From Runella limosa DSM 17973 (GTDB lineage: Bacteria; Bacteroidota; Bacteroidia; Cytophagales; Spirosomataceae), in assembly GCF_000482465.1 (NCBI RefSeq), contig NZ_KI519421.1:347680-411679 (forward strand): a stretch of 64,000 nucleotides of DNA. Direction: 5' to 3'. A program made the position numbers and the translations under genes. The notes under the pieces are model-generated. The model saw only the letters and a program-made list of their open reading frames with translations. It was not told the DNA's origin and did not search any database. Positions 35,806 to 45,220 of this stretch are shown here, piece by piece (the first letter of the stretch is position 1; the number at the start of each line of letters is the position of its first letter).

Positions 35806-37063
35806 AGCCTGCTAGTTCTTTTAAGGCTTTCACAAACACGTCCAACTCCTGCGTAGTGGTAAACAAATGCGGAGTTACGCGCACGCCGTGTACGTTGGCA
35901 TAGTCAATCGCGACAGTCCAAATTTTATATTTTTCCATCAACGTTTTTGCCAAATCCGCAGGCGAAAGCTTGGCTACGCCCACGTTTCCGATCGCACCGT
36001 GGCGGGTAGGATCCGCAGAAGTATTGACGACAATACCTGGATAATTCCTGACTTTGGACGTCCAATATGTTTGCAAATACCGCAGCCGTGCTTCTTTTCG
36101 TTCAATGCCTATTTTTTTGTGGTAATTGATGGCATCGGCCAAGGCCAAATCGGTATGAACGGGATGCGTACCCGTGTGGTTGAGTTTACGAATGTCGTCG
36201 TCGGGATAGCCCGTTTCTCCCAACAAAGGCCAAATTTGCTTTATTTTTTCTTTTCTGACGTACAACAAACCTGCCCCCAGCGGACATCCCAACCACTTGT
36301 GAAGGCTGCTACCGTAATAGTCGCAGTGCAAATCAGGAATTTTAAAATCAAAATGCCCCACCGCATGCGCGCCATCCACCATCACCTCTACCCCACGGGT
36401 ATGCGCCATATCAGCGATTTTTTGAATGGGTAAAATATGCCCCGTGATATTAATGATGTGACACACCATCAACAAACGGGTTTTGGGCGTAATCGCTTGT
36501 TCGTAAAGCTTCACGATTTCGTCGTCGGAGGCGGGGTGATTAGGTACCGAAACAAATTTGTTCACTATCCCATAACGACGAGCTTGTTGTTTAAACATAT
36601 CAACCATGGCACCATAATCTTGTAAAGCCATCACCACTTCGTCGCCTGCTTTCCAGTCAATCCCCGAAATGATGGTATCAAGCGATTCGGTGGTATTGCG
36701 GGTGATAATTACTTCTTCGTACGAAGCCCCCACCAGCTCCGCCAGTTGTTTCCGAACCGCTAGCTTGTCATCAAACTGTCGCGTCCGCATATAACGCGAT
36801 GAAATTTTATTTATATCCCTAACGTGCTGGATATACGTATTTAGCACTTCGTCGGATGCCAAAACATAATAGCCGTTTTCGAGGTGAATAAACTCCGAAG
36901 TCACGGTAAAGCCTTTACGAACTTCTGCCCAAAAATTTTCATTTTGGGCTACTTCTTCGGGTGATTGATGTTGAAAAGCTGCCAAAGCCGTATCTGCTGT
37001 TGTTTGACTCAATGCGACCAATCCTGTCACAGACTGGAGAAATTCACGTTTGTTGAGAAGCAT
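35804..37063 (-). CDS. Class V aminotransferase-like enzyme with export signal (isopenicillin-N epimerase-like)
   Basis: The 419-residue PLP enzyme begins MLLNKREFLQSVTGLVALSQ, a signal-like N-terminus, possibly Tat-related though with KR rather than RR. The fold-type I core has ITRNTTESLDTIISG, GDEVVMALQDYG, MVDGAHAVGHFDF with the cofactor Asp, and the Schiff-base Lys in YYGSSLHKWLGCPLGAG. Close families are isopenicillin-N epimerases and cysteine desulfurase-like proteins, but the substrate cannot be read. The N-terminal signal suggests it acts outside the cytoplasm. It is a single gene. Confidence 0.8.
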   Translation of the reverse strand: MLLNKREFLQSVTGLVALSQTTADTALAAFQHQSPEEVAQNENFWAEVRKGFTVTSEFIHLENGYYVLASDEVLNTYIQHVRDINKISSRYMRTRQFDDKLAVRKQLAELVGASYEEVIITRNTTESLDTIISGIDWKAGDEVVMALQDYGAMVDMFKQQARRYGIVNKFVSVPNHPASDDEIVKLYEQAITPKTRLLMVCHIINITGHILPIQKIADMAHTRGVEVMVDGAHAVGHFDFKIPDLHCDYYGSSLHKWLGCPLGAGLLYVRKEKIKQIWPLLGETGYPDDDIRKLNHTGTHPVHTDLALADAINYHKKIGIERKEARLRYLQTYWTSKVRNYPGIVVNTSADPTRHGAIGNVGVAKLSPADLAKTLMEKYKIWTVAIDYANVHGVRVTPHLFTTTQELDVFVKALKELAG

Positions 37064-37195
37064 GATAATGGTAAGGGGGTAAGGTTAAAAAGTAAAAGTA
37101 AATTTTTCTTCCTTAAATTTGACCAACTCAGCACTTTTTTATTCTTTCGCACGTTCGCCAATTATAATCAGAAGATTAAGACATCAACCTCCTCT

Positions 37196-37582
37196 GTGAA
37201 AGTATTCCTCTCAAGGCTTCTTTTGGCAATTTATATGCTTTCAGCAACTCCTTGTAGTCAGTTGCTAAAGTTGCCTGTGCTTGTGATGCACTTTCAAGAA
37301 CACCAATACCGCGATGCTTCCACTTCCTTTCTGAGCTTTATTTATCACCACTACGCCATCCACCATGCCGATGATGGCGATACCGCCCGCGACCAGCAGT
37401 TACCCTTTCAATCACACGATGACTGTGGGTCGTTTCAAGTTCCCATTTACCTTTTCCCAACGTTTGAGCCGCTTGCGCCTCACGTAGCCATTTTACAGGC
37501 CGAAAAGCCTTCATTTTATTCGGATTCTCATCTTTTAGCCACCTATCTCTCGGCTATCTGGCAACCGCCCCAACGCGCTTAA
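37196..37582 (+). CDS. Small His-rich periplasmic protein upstream of the metal pump
   Basis: I place the start at GTG 37196 (128 residues), giving a signal sequence VKVFLSRLLLAIYMLSATPC. The frame is open further upstream, but that part overlaps the aminotransferase gene and is not protein-like. The mature part is His-rich (FIYHHYAIHHADDGD, FQSHDDCGSF). Small proteins of this kind often precede CzcA-type pumps in Bacteroidota and may bind metal; that role is inferred. Gene context and composition are the main evidence. Confidence 0.6.
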   Translation: MKVFLSRLLLAIYMLSATPCSQLLKLPVLVMHFQEHQYRDASTSFLSFIYHHYAIHHADDGDTARDQQLPFQSHDDCGSFQVPIYLFPTFEPLAPHVAILQAEKPSFYSDSHLLATYLSAIWQPPQRA

Positions 37583-37594
37583 TGAAACACCTCT

Positions 37595-37616
37595 GAGTCG
37601 TCGATGACTCTTTTTT
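37595..37616 (+). terminator. Terminator-like hairpin in the czcA leader
   Basis: GAGTCG (37595-37600) pairs with TGACTC (37605-37610), including one G-T pair, around TCGA, followed by six T. It sits 13 bp after the small His-rich gene and 70 bp before czcA, so it could terminate or attenuate transcription into the pump genes. Confidence 0.5.
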
Positions 37617-37623
37617 GCGCACA

Positions 37624-37650
37624 CCCACCCTGCTACCGAATAGCAGTGGG
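37624..37650 (+). promoter_or_regulatory. Second hairpin in the czcA leader
   Basis: CCCAC and TGCTA (with a two-base bulge) pair with TAGCA and GTGGG around the loop CCGAA. It immediately follows the terminator-like hairpin and ends 34 bp before the czcA start. No complementarity that would make the two structures mutually exclusive is obvious. Confidence 0.4.
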
Positions 37651-37684
37651 CTGATGCTATTGTTTCATTATTTTTCTTGTTGCC

Positions 37685-40600
37685 ATGCTAAATTCAATCA
37701 TTGAGTTTTCTGTTAAGAACAAACTCATCATTGGGCTATTTGTCCTTGCCCTCATCGGTTACGGAACGTACGAAGTAACCAAACTCCCCATTGATGCCGT
37801 CCCCGACATCACCAACAATCAAGTACAAGTCATTACGATTGCGCCGTCGTTGGGGGCTACCGACATTGAGCGCTTAGTTACTTTTCCAATCGAACAAGCC
37901 AATAACAACATTTCGGGACTTATTGAGATTCGGAGCTTTTCACGTTTTGGATTATCATTGGTAACTACCGTATTTGACGACAATACCGATATTTATTGGG
38001 CGCGTCAACAGGTCGCCGAACGTTTGCAAAAAGTCCAAGCCGAAATCCCTCAGGGCATTGGCGTGCCCGAATTAGGCCCTGTTTCTACGGGTTTAGGCGA
38101 AATTTATCAGTACGTAGTACGTCCCAAAGAAGGCTACGAATCACAGTACAACGAAACCGACTTACGAACCATCCAAGACTGGATAGTCCGCCGTCAACTC
38201 CTTGGTGTAAAGGGCGTTGCGGAAGTTAGTAGCTTTGGAGGCAAACTCAAACAATATTCCATTGAGGTAGATCCGAACAAGTTACAAGCGTACGGAATTA
38301 CCATCAATGATGTCTTCAAAGCCCTCGAAACCAACAACCAAAATACAGGCGGCTCGTACATCGAAAAGGCATCGACTGTGCTGTATATTCGCAGTGAGGG
38401 ACTGGTAGGTACGTTGGATGACATCAAAAACATTGCCATCAAAAGTCTCAGCGGCGGTACGCCTTTATTTATTGGAGACGTAGCCGATGTTAAACTAGGA
38501 TACGCCACCCGCTTTGGCGCCATGACCTACAACGACCAAGGGGAAGTAGCGGGTGCAGTAGTGATGATGCTCAAGGGCGCAAATAGCAGCGAGGTAATCA
38601 AAAACGTCAAAGAGCGCGTTGCCCAAATTCAGAAAACCCTACCCGAAGGTGTGGTCATTGAAGCGTTTTTGGACCGAACCAAAATGGTTAATAATGCCAT
38701 TGGAACGGTTGAACAAAACCTCTTAGAGGGTGCCTTAATAGTCATTTTAGTACTTGTGTTCTTTTTGGGCAACCTCCGCGCGGGCTTGCTGGTCGCATCG
38801 GTGATTCCCTTGGCCATGCTGTTTGCCATCATAATGATGAATTTGTTTGGCGTAAGTGGCAACCTGATGAGTTTGGGCGCGTTAGATTTTGGGCTTATCG
38901 TCGATGGGGCGGTGATTATTGTGGAAGCGGTCATGCACCAACTTTCCCACAACAAAAAATTCACCGAACTAACGCACCTCAGCCAGCCCCAAATGGACGA
39001 TGAGGTACAACAATCGGCCAGTAAGATGATGAACAGCGCCGTGTTTGGGCAAGTCATTATTTTGGTGGTGTATTTACCCATTTTTACCCTTCAAGGCATT
39101 GAAGGAAAGATGTTTAAGCCCATGGCTCAAACCGTGGCTTTTGCCTTATTGGGAGCATTTTTACTTTCTCTGACGTATATCCCGATGATGAGTTCGGTGT
39201 TTTTGAGTAAAAAGATTCAACACGTTCCCAATTTCTCCGACCGATTTATGGCAAAAGTGGAAATGTTTTACCAAAATGCCCTTACCAAAATCATTGAGTT
39301 CCCAAAAATGGTTTTAGTCGGTGTGATTTCCCTCTTTGTTATCTCAATCCTGGTTTTTAGCACCTTGGGCGGCGAATTTATCCCCGCACTCGAAGAAGGT
39401 GACTTTGCCGTGGACACCCGCGTGCTTACGGGAAGTAGCCTCTCTACGACCGTTGAAAGCACCCAAAAAGCAGCACATATTCTCAAAAGTCGCTTTCCAG
39501 AAGTGGAAAAAGTGGTCACAAAAATTGGGAGCGGCGAAGTGCCCACCGACCCCATGCCCATGGATGCCAGCGACATGATGGTGATTTTGAAAGACAAAAA
39601 AGAATGGACTTCTGCCAAATCGTTTAGTGAATTGTCCGAAAAAATGGGGGCTGCCTTGGCCGAAATCCCTGGCGTAACGGCAGGATTCCAGTTTCCCGTC
39701 CAAATGCGTTTCAACGAATTGATGACGGGCGCGCGGCAAGATGTAGTTTGTAAAATTTTCGGGGAAGATTTAGATACCCTCGCTACCTACGCCAATAAAC
39801 TAGGTGCGCTCATCGAAAAAATCGACGGTGCTAAAAACCTCTACGTGGAAACCGTGTCGGGGATTCCCCAAATTGTCATTCAATACAACCGAAACGCCAT
39901 TGCCCAATACAACCTTAACATTACTGACATCAATCGGGTTGTAAACACAGCTTTTGCGGGGCAAAGTAGCGGCATGGTGTATGAAGGCGAAAAACGCTTT
40001 GACTTGGTCGTCCGCCTTAGTGGCGCGCAAAAGAAAGACCTGGCCTCGGTTCAAAACTTACTTATTCCCACACCCAACGGCCCGCAAGTCCCTCTGTATC
40101 AATTGGCCGATGTTCAAATCAAAGAAGGGCCAAACCAAATTCAGCGGGAGGATGCCAAGCGACGCATTGTCGTAGGGTTCAATGTTCGCGGTCGCGACGT
40201 TCAAAGTATTGTCAATGAACTCCAAGGTAAAGTAGCCCAAACAATTCGCTTCCCAACGGGCTATTATATTACTTATGGAGGAGCGTTTGAAAACCTCAAC
40301 GCGGCCAAAGAGCGGCTAATGATTGCCGTACCTGTTTCGTTGGCGTTGATTTTTCTGTTGCTCTTTTTCGCCTTCAATTCGGTCAAGCACGGGCTGCTCA
40401 TTTATTCTGCCATTCCTCTGTCGGCCATTGGTGGTATTTTGCTTTTGGCCGCGCGCGGAATGCCCTTTAGTATCAGCGCGGGTGTTGGGTTTATTGCCTT
40501 GTTTGGGGTAGCGGTTTTAAACGGAATTGTACTCATTGCCGAATTTAACCGACTCAAAGCGAGCGGACTAGAAGACGTCAAACAAATTGTCATCAACGGC

Positions 40601-42016
40601 ACCAAAGTTCGGCTTCGCCCCGTATTGATGACGGCATTTGTGGCTTCTTTAGGCTTTTTGCCCATGGCCATTAGCAACGGTGCAGGTGCCGAAGTCCAAC
40701 GGCCACTTGCTACGGTAGTGATTGGCGGCCTGATGATTGCTACCTTTCTGACGTTGTTTGTCTTGCCTATTTTATACATGACGTTTGAAAAAATTGGGAA
40801 AAAGCCTCCCTTAGCTGTTCTCGTGGTGGTAGGGTTTCTTAGTTTTTCAACGCAAGCCCAAACGCCCATTACGTTGGAGGAAGCGATTGATACTGCACTG
40901 AAAAACAACTTGTTAATCAAAAACGAGAAGCTCGTTTCGGCTTACCAACAAGCCCTGACAAAAACCGCCAAAGCGCTCCCCCAAATGACCGTCACGGCCG
41001 AATTGGGACAAATCAATAGCGTTTATTTTGACTCCAAAGTCGGTATTGGCCAATCGTTTAGCTTTCCAAAAGTGTATCAAACCCAACAAAACTTATTGAA
41101 CGCCGAGTGGCAACGTAGTGTGTTGGCCGTCAATGTTCGGGAGGTGGACGTTCGGAAGCAAGTTGCTCAAGTTTTTTACGAATTGGTATATTTACAACAA
41201 AAGAAACGGTTGCTACAGTTTGCCGATACCCTTTATACCGACTTCTTCAAACGGGCGGAATTACGGCTTGCCAAAGGCGAAAGTAACATCCTTGAAAAAG
41301 CCACGGCCGAAACGCAATTGGGACAAATTACGACGCAGCTTACCCAACTTCAGTTTGATTCCGAGGCGCTTCAATGGCAATTTCAACTGCTGTTGAATAC
41401 AACGACCATTTTTACTCCGACCGTTTTGGCGTTCAAACTCGCCTCCCCTTCTCAGCTCCTTGCCCCCAACGACCACCCTTATTTACGGTGGTTGCGACAA
41501 CAGCAACAAGTAGCCGAAGCTAGTTTTCAGGTTGAAAAAGCGCGGTTATTACCGAATCTTTCGGTACTGTACAACAACGGAAGCATCCGAGGCACAGGCG
41601 CTGACAATCAATCCTATACAGGCTTCCATCGCTTTCAGTCGGTGCAGTTGGGGGTAGGAATCCCGATTTTTGCAGCGGCTCAAAAAGCCCAAATCAACAG
41701 CGCCAAAGTTCAAAAACTCATCGCCGAAAGTAACGTTCAAGTAGGTATCCAGTCGCTTCAAACCAATTACCAAACGGCCAAAGCCCAGTACCAGAAGTTT
41801 TTGAATACGGTCACTTATTTTGAAAATACGGCTTTGGCCAATGCGCAATTGATTATGACCACCGCCAACCAACAATTGTTGGCAGGAAACATCAATTATC
41901 TGGAGTGGGTTTTGCTCGTCAATCAAGCCACCACGGTGCGAAATGACTACGTAGAGGCGGTCAAAAACCTCAACAACGCCGCCATCCAGCTCCAGTATTT
42001 TAGTCAAACCAATTAA
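37685..42016 (+). CDS. czcA: CzcA/CusA heavy-metal RND pump fused to a TolC-like outer-membrane factor
   Basis: The protein has 1443 residues; a normal CzcA has about 1040. Residues 1 to about 1040 are a full RND pump: first helix 13-30, PIDAVPDITN, membrane motif DFGLIVDGAV at 401-410 with the proton-relay Asp/Glu residues, and a second pore block near 880-1035. An apparent signal-like helix follows (AVLVVVGFLSFSTQAQ, ending near 1059). Then come about 380 residues of TolC-type coiled-coil domain (ITLEEAIDTALKNNLLIKNE onward). It exports metal cations, probably of the Cu/Ag or Zn/Co/Cd group, with the adaptor encoded 13 bp downstream. Confidence 0.92.
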   Translation: MLNSIIEFSVKNKLIIGLFVLALIGYGTYEVTKLPIDAVPDITNNQVQVITIAPSLGATDIERLVTFPIEQANNNISGLIEIRSFSRFGLSLVTTVFDDNTDIYWARQQVAERLQKVQAEIPQGIGVPELGPVSTGLGEIYQYVVRPKEGYESQYNETDLRTIQDWIVRRQLLGVKGVAEVSSFGGKLKQYSIEVDPNKLQAYGITINDVFKALETNNQNTGGSYIEKASTVLYIRSEGLVGTLDDIKNIAIKSLSGGTPLFIGDVADVKLGYATRFGAMTYNDQGEVAGAVVMMLKGANSSEVIKNVKERVAQIQKTLPEGVVIEAFLDRTKMVNNAIGTVEQNLLEGALIVILVLVFFLGNLRAGLLVASVIPLAMLFAIIMMNLFGVSGNLMSLGALDFGLIVDGAVIIVEAVMHQLSHNKKFTELTHLSQPQMDDEVQQSASKMMNSAVFGQVIILVVYLPIFTLQGIEGKMFKPMAQTVAFALLGAFLLSLTYIPMMSSVFLSKKIQHVPNFSDRFMAKVEMFYQNALTKIIEFPKMVLVGVISLFVISILVFSTLGGEFIPALEEGDFAVDTRVLTGSSLSTTVESTQKAAHILKSRFPEVEKVVTKIGSGEVPTDPMPMDASDMMVILKDKKEWTSAKSFSELSEKMGAALAEIPGVTAGFQFPVQMRFNELMTGARQDVVCKIFGEDLDTLATYANKLGALIEKIDGAKNLYVETVSGIPQIVIQYNRNAIAQYNLNITDINRVVNTAFAGQSSGMVYEGEKRFDLVVRLSGAQKKDLASVQNLLIPTPNGPQVPLYQLADVQIKEGPNQIQREDAKRRIVVGFNVRGRDVQSIVNELQGKVAQTIRFPTGYYITYGGAFENLNAAKERLMIAVPVSLALIFLLLFFAFNSVKHGLLIYSAIPLSAIGGILLLAARGMPFSISAGVGFIALFGVAVLNGIVLIAEFNRLKASGLEDVKQIVINGTKVRLRPVLMTAFVASLGFLPMAISNGAGAEVQRPLATVVIGGLMIATFLTLFVLPILYMTFEKIGKKPPLAVLVVVGFLSFSTQAQTPITLEEAIDTALKNNLLIKNEKLVSAYQQALTKTAKALPQMTVTAELGQINSVYFDSKVGIGQSFSFPKVYQTQQNLLNAEWQRSVLAVNVREVDVRKQVAQVFYELVYLQQKKRLLQFADTLYTDFFKRAELRLAKGESNILEKATAETQLGQITTQLTQLQFDSEALQWQFQLLLNTTTIFTPTVLAFKLASPSQLLAPNDHPYLRWLRQQQQVAEASFQVEKARLLPNLSVLYNNGSIRGTGADNQSYTGFHRFQSVQLGVGIPIFAAAQKAQINSAKVQKLIAESNVQVGIQSLQTNYQTAKAQYQKFLNTVTYFENTALANAQLIMTTANQQLLAGNINYLEWVLLVNQATTVRNDYVEAVKNLNNAAIQLQYFSQTN

Positions 42017-42029
42017 TCCTTCGACTTCA

Positions 42030-43202
42030 ATGAAACGTACAATAAAATTCAATAAAATCGCTTTCGCTCCCTCTTTTTTGGGGGCTTTACTCATTCTTAC
42101 GGCTGTTTTTACTTTGACGGCTTGCAGTGAAAAAACGTCCGAAACCACCGCGACCGCTGCCCCAGCGGATGAAAACTTGATTCAACTCAGCGATGCCCAG
42201 CTCAAAAACGCCGAGATTGAAACGGGAACATTGACCCAACGGCCTATTTCATCGGTGTTGAAAGTAAACGGACGCGTTGAAGTTCCTCCCCAAAACGTGG
42301 TTTCCATTAGCGTGCCTACGGGTGGTTATTTGGAAGAAACCGATTTATTGGTGGGAATGAACGTTCGCAAAGGGCAAGTGTTGGCCGTAATGGAAGACCA
42401 ACAATATATCCAATTGCAGCAAGATTATTTGACGGCAAAATCCAAAATCAACTTCCTCGAAAACGAGTATTTGCGCCAAAAAGACCTCAACCAAAGCAAA
42501 GCCAGCAGCGATAAAGTGTATCAGCTTTCGGAGGCTGAGTTTCGGAGCCAAAAAGTGTTGATTAGTGCCTTGGCCCAAAAACTTCGGTTGGCAGGCATCA
42601 ATCCCGACCATTTGAGCGAAAATAACATTACGCGCACCGTTAAGGTCATTTCACCCATCAACGGCTATGTGTCTAAAATTAATACCAACATCGGTAAGTA
42701 CGTCTCGCCTACCGAAGTAATGTTTGAATTGGTGAACCCTTCGGATATTCACTTGGTACTGAAAGTGTTTGAAAAAGACGTGGATAAACTCTACATCGGG
42801 CAGAAAATTTGGGCTTACACCAACAATCAGCCCGAGCGAAAACACCTTTCAGAAGTAATTATGATTGGGAAAGACCTAACCTCTGACCGTGCGACGGAAG
42901 TACAATGCCATTTTCGACAGTACGACAAAGCCCTCATTCCAGGCACGTACATGAACGCGGAAGTGGAGGTTAAAAACAATCAAGCGTATGTGCTTCCCGA
43001 AGATGCCATCGTCAGATACCAAGGAAAACAGTACGCTTTTGTCCAGAAATCAAATAAAGAATATTTGATGAATGAAGTCAAAGTAGGCAATACCGAAAAT
43101 GGCTTTACCGAGATTTTATCTCCAGCGCCCAGTCAGCAAAATTTTGTGGTAAAAGGCGCTTATACGCTTTTGATGAGCTTGAAAAACAAGTCGGAAGAAT
43201 AG
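42030..43202 (+). CDS. Efflux RND periplasmic adaptor (CzcB/CusB-like)
   Basis: The 390-residue membrane fusion protein has a lipoprotein-type signal with TLTACSEK (Cys32). The barrel-sandwich hybrid and helical hairpin run over about 70-200 (NVVSISVPTGGYLEETDLLV, YIQLQQDYLTAKSKINFLE). Beta-barrel segments follow (KVISPINGYVSKINTNIGKY). It connects the inner-membrane pump to the outer-membrane channel. Starting 13 bp after the fused czcA-tolC gene, it completes the tripartite efflux system. No His-rich N-terminal metal-binding stretch is visible, so metal specificity is open. Confidence 0.9.
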   Translation: MKRTIKFNKIAFAPSFLGALLILTAVFTLTACSEKTSETTATAAPADENLIQLSDAQLKNAEIETGTLTQRPISSVLKVNGRVEVPPQNVVSISVPTGGYLEETDLLVGMNVRKGQVLAVMEDQQYIQLQQDYLTAKSKINFLENEYLRQKDLNQSKASSDKVYQLSEAEFRSQKVLISALAQKLRLAGINPDHLSENNITRTVKVISPINGYVSKINTNIGKYVSPTEVMFELVNPSDIHLVLKVFEKDVDKLYIGQKIWAYTNNQPERKHLSEVIMIGKDLTSDRATEVQCHFRQYDKALIPGTYMNAEVEVKNNQAYVLPEDAIVRYQGKQYAFVQKSNKEYLMNEVKVGNTENGFTEILSPAPSQQNFVVKGAYTLLMSLKNKSEE

Positions 43203-43217
43203 TTAGTACATTAATTC

Positions 43218-43334
43218 TTTACCCGCAGAAGTCCGCAGAATAATGCAAGCGCAGATTTTCGCTGAAAATAACTGAATGAATCCATTCATCGGCGTCAATC
43301 TGCGACTTTAAATCTGCGTCAATCTGCGGGTAAA
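43218..43334. repeat. Small element with 12-bp terminal inverted repeats, copy 1
   Basis: It starts TTTACCCGCAGA (43218-43229) and ends TCTGCGGGTAAA (43323-43334), a perfect 12-bp inverted pair, with further CGCAGA/TCTGCG sub-repeats inside. The same 12-bp ends are found at 48773-48882. No coding capacity and no clear target-site duplication. Confidence 0.75.
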
Positions 43335-43349
43335 ATTTTAAACTATTAG

Positions 43350-43784
43350 CTAGAAAAACAACTCCTTAAGTAGGCTAGGCAGCCCAATCAACGAAAATAT
43401 TACCCCAAAGGCCCCCAACACGGTAGGAAGTAGCCATTCGTCTTTGCCTTCCATCAATACCTCGTTGGGGTTGCCTTTTTGGTACCAAATTCGGATGGTT
43501 TCACCCACCTGAAATTGGACGGGAGTGGTGTAAAGTGTTGAGTAATATACCCTTGTTTGATTATGATTATCGGTGTATTGAATCACAACGGCCTTCGCCG
43601 TAGAAGGGGGAATTTGCGGTTTTTTATAATGAGCAATCACCAACGCGGTTGTTTCTACCCCGCTTGATTTTAGTTTTCTGTTTTTGTTCCAGAAATAGTA
43701 GGCAAACCCCAAACACACCAGTCCTACCAGTGAAAATACACCACTAAAAATTACCCAACTCCAAGAAATTTCGCTCGTTTTCAT
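43350..43784 (-). CDS. DUF3592 domain membrane protein
   Basis: From the ATG at 43784 the product (144 residues) has two hydrophobic helices, WVIFSGVFSLVGLVCLGFAY near the N-terminus and LPTVLGAFGVIFSLIGLPSL near the C-terminus. A beta-rich loop lies between them (VETTALVIAHYKK, RVYYSTLYTTPVQFQVGE, IWYQKGNPNEVLM). This is the DUF3592 layout; function is unknown. The frame can be extended to 43856 but the extra residues are not typical. It is a single gene. Confidence 0.7.
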   Translation of the reverse strand: MKTSEISWSWVIFSGVFSLVGLVCLGFAYYFWNKNRKLKSSGVETTALVIAHYKKPQIPPSTAKAVVIQYTDNHNQTRVYYSTLYTTPVQFQVGETIRIWYQKGNPNEVLMEGKDEWLLPTVLGAFGVIFSLIGLPSLLKELFF

Positions 43785-43918
43785 CCGCCAGCCGTTTGCT
43801 TTGTGCAGTCCATTTTTTATGACGCCAAAGTTGCGATACGAAAACAATTCGCTCAATTTTTTTCCATTGAACCTTCAAAATGAGCGCCTAAGCCGTTGTT
43901 TTTAGCCAAAGAAGCAAC

Positions 43919-45220
43919 TTACTTTTTCCCAAACTCTACCCACAACGAGGCTTTTATTCCAAATACATTGTTCCCCCCAACGGCATATTCGGGCTGACGA
44001 AACGAAAAGTTGGCAAAAGGCTGTACCTGCGCAATGCCTTGTTTCCATTTCTTCTGAATACCCAGCCCAAACGTATATTCGTAAAATGATTTGGGTACGT
44101 GTTTGGTTTCGACAGAAAGGTATTGCTCTGCTCCGTCTTTATACGCTTCAAACTTAACTTGATTAAAAGCCCGTAAATCCACGTTGGTGGACGTGGCAAA
44201 AACCAAGGAGAAATCGCGCCGCAGTGGCAAATAATATTTGAACCCAATCGGCATTTCAACCGTTGAAACGTGCATTTCGATTTCTTCCAAATGATCATTA
44301 GGCGGAATGACGTCGGCAAATTGTTTGACAAAATCTAGCCCTGTTGCTGCATTATACTCTTTGACAGTCTGGTACTCTTGGCTCAAAAATGAATGGGCGT
44401 GTAAGCCTGCTGAAATGCTAAAATTGGGCGATAAAAACAGTTCTACACTCGGTCCGACGCCTATTTTTCTGAGTCCAAACTCCGATTCTATACCTACCCG
44501 TACGCGTGGTGTTGGAAATTTGAACGTTTTCTTTGCCAAGGGAGGTGCGGCTTTGGCCGTGGTGTCTTTTGAGGTAGGCAACTGCGCCACTGGTTTTGGT
44601 TCTGTGGTCAAAGAATCTTCCTTCGCAGTGGTTTCATTCGGTGTTGGCTCGGTTGGTACAGCTTCCGTCGCCTGAGCTTCGAGCGGTTTCTCCGTAGTCG
44701 TTGCCGCCAGTGTATCCGTAGCTTCTGCACCACGAGCTTCGAGCGATAATTGCGCTGGGCTTTTCTTTAAATTTTCCTTTTTTAATCGCTGATTTTTAGT
44801 CCCTTCTGAACTGGCATTCGTACTGGCCAATTGATAACCGTTTTCGTCAGTGTTAGACACATAGCGGTGCTCTACCACCATTTTTTTGATGATATACACC
44901 GTATCCACTTGGTGAGCGGTGACGAATTGTGCCGATGAGGAAGTCGTTCGGCGCAGCGTTGCTACATCTTGTTTTAAGATAGAATTTTCTTCATAGAGTC
45001 GTTTTATAAGCTGCTGATTTTTAAACTGATAATAAAGATTCCCGAGCAAACCCGTAAAAATAAGTCCGCCCATGGTCAGCAATCCCCACTCTCTTAAAAA
45101 CGACAAATACCAAGGAACGGGCAATCTCTTTTTGACCGTTTCCCAGCCCTCGGGGCTCATCGGGCGGTTGACAGACTCCAATTGTTCTTTGATTCTCCGT
45201 TCAAAAAAATCATTATTCAT
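43919..45220 (-). CDS. Sigma-factor-linked membrane protein with C-terminal beta-barrel-like domain
   Basis: The start is the ATG at 45220 (MNNDFFERRIKEQLESVNRP, 433 residues), overlapping the sigma factor gene by 8 bp. A cytosolic N-terminus of about 40 residues with MSPEGWETVKKRLP is followed by one membrane helix (WGLLTMGGLIFTGLLGNLYY). Then come a short coiled coil, a long Thr/Ala/Glu/Pro-rich linker (about 140-235) and a C-terminal part of about 190 residues with alternating beta strands. This ends in FGIKASLWVEFGKK, like outer-membrane beta-barrel domains. The overlap suggests it controls the sigma factor (inference). Confidence 0.7.
   Translation of the reverse strand: MNNDFFERRIKEQLESVNRPMSPEGWETVKKRLPVPWYLSFLREWGLLTMGGLIFTGLLGNLYYQFKNQQLIKRLYEENSILKQDVATLRRTTSSSAQFVTAHQVDTVYIIKKMVVEHRYVSNTDENGYQLASTNASSEGTKNQRLKKENLKKSPAQLSLEARGAEATDTLAATTTEKPLEAQATEAVPTEPTPNETTAKEDSLTTEPKPVAQLPTSKDTTAKAAPPLAKKTFKFPTPRVRVGIESEFGLRKIGVGPSVELFLSPNFSISAGLHAHSFLSQEYQTVKEYNAATGLDFVKQFADVIPPNDHLEEIEMHVSTVEMPIGFKYYLPLRRDFSLVFATSTNVDLRAFNQVKFEAYKDGAEQYLSVETKHVPKSFYEYTFGLGIQKKWKQGIAQVQPFANFSFRQPEYAVGGNNVFGIKASLWVEFGKK

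Noticed and set aside
35867-36433. 188-codon plus-strand open frame
   Set aside because: Antisense to the class V aminotransferase-like gene, which has clear catalytic motifs.
36965-37195. Upstream extension of the small His-rich gene
   Set aside because: The extension overlaps the divergent aminotransferase gene and has no signal-peptide or protein-like character; the signal sequence begins at the GTG at 37196.
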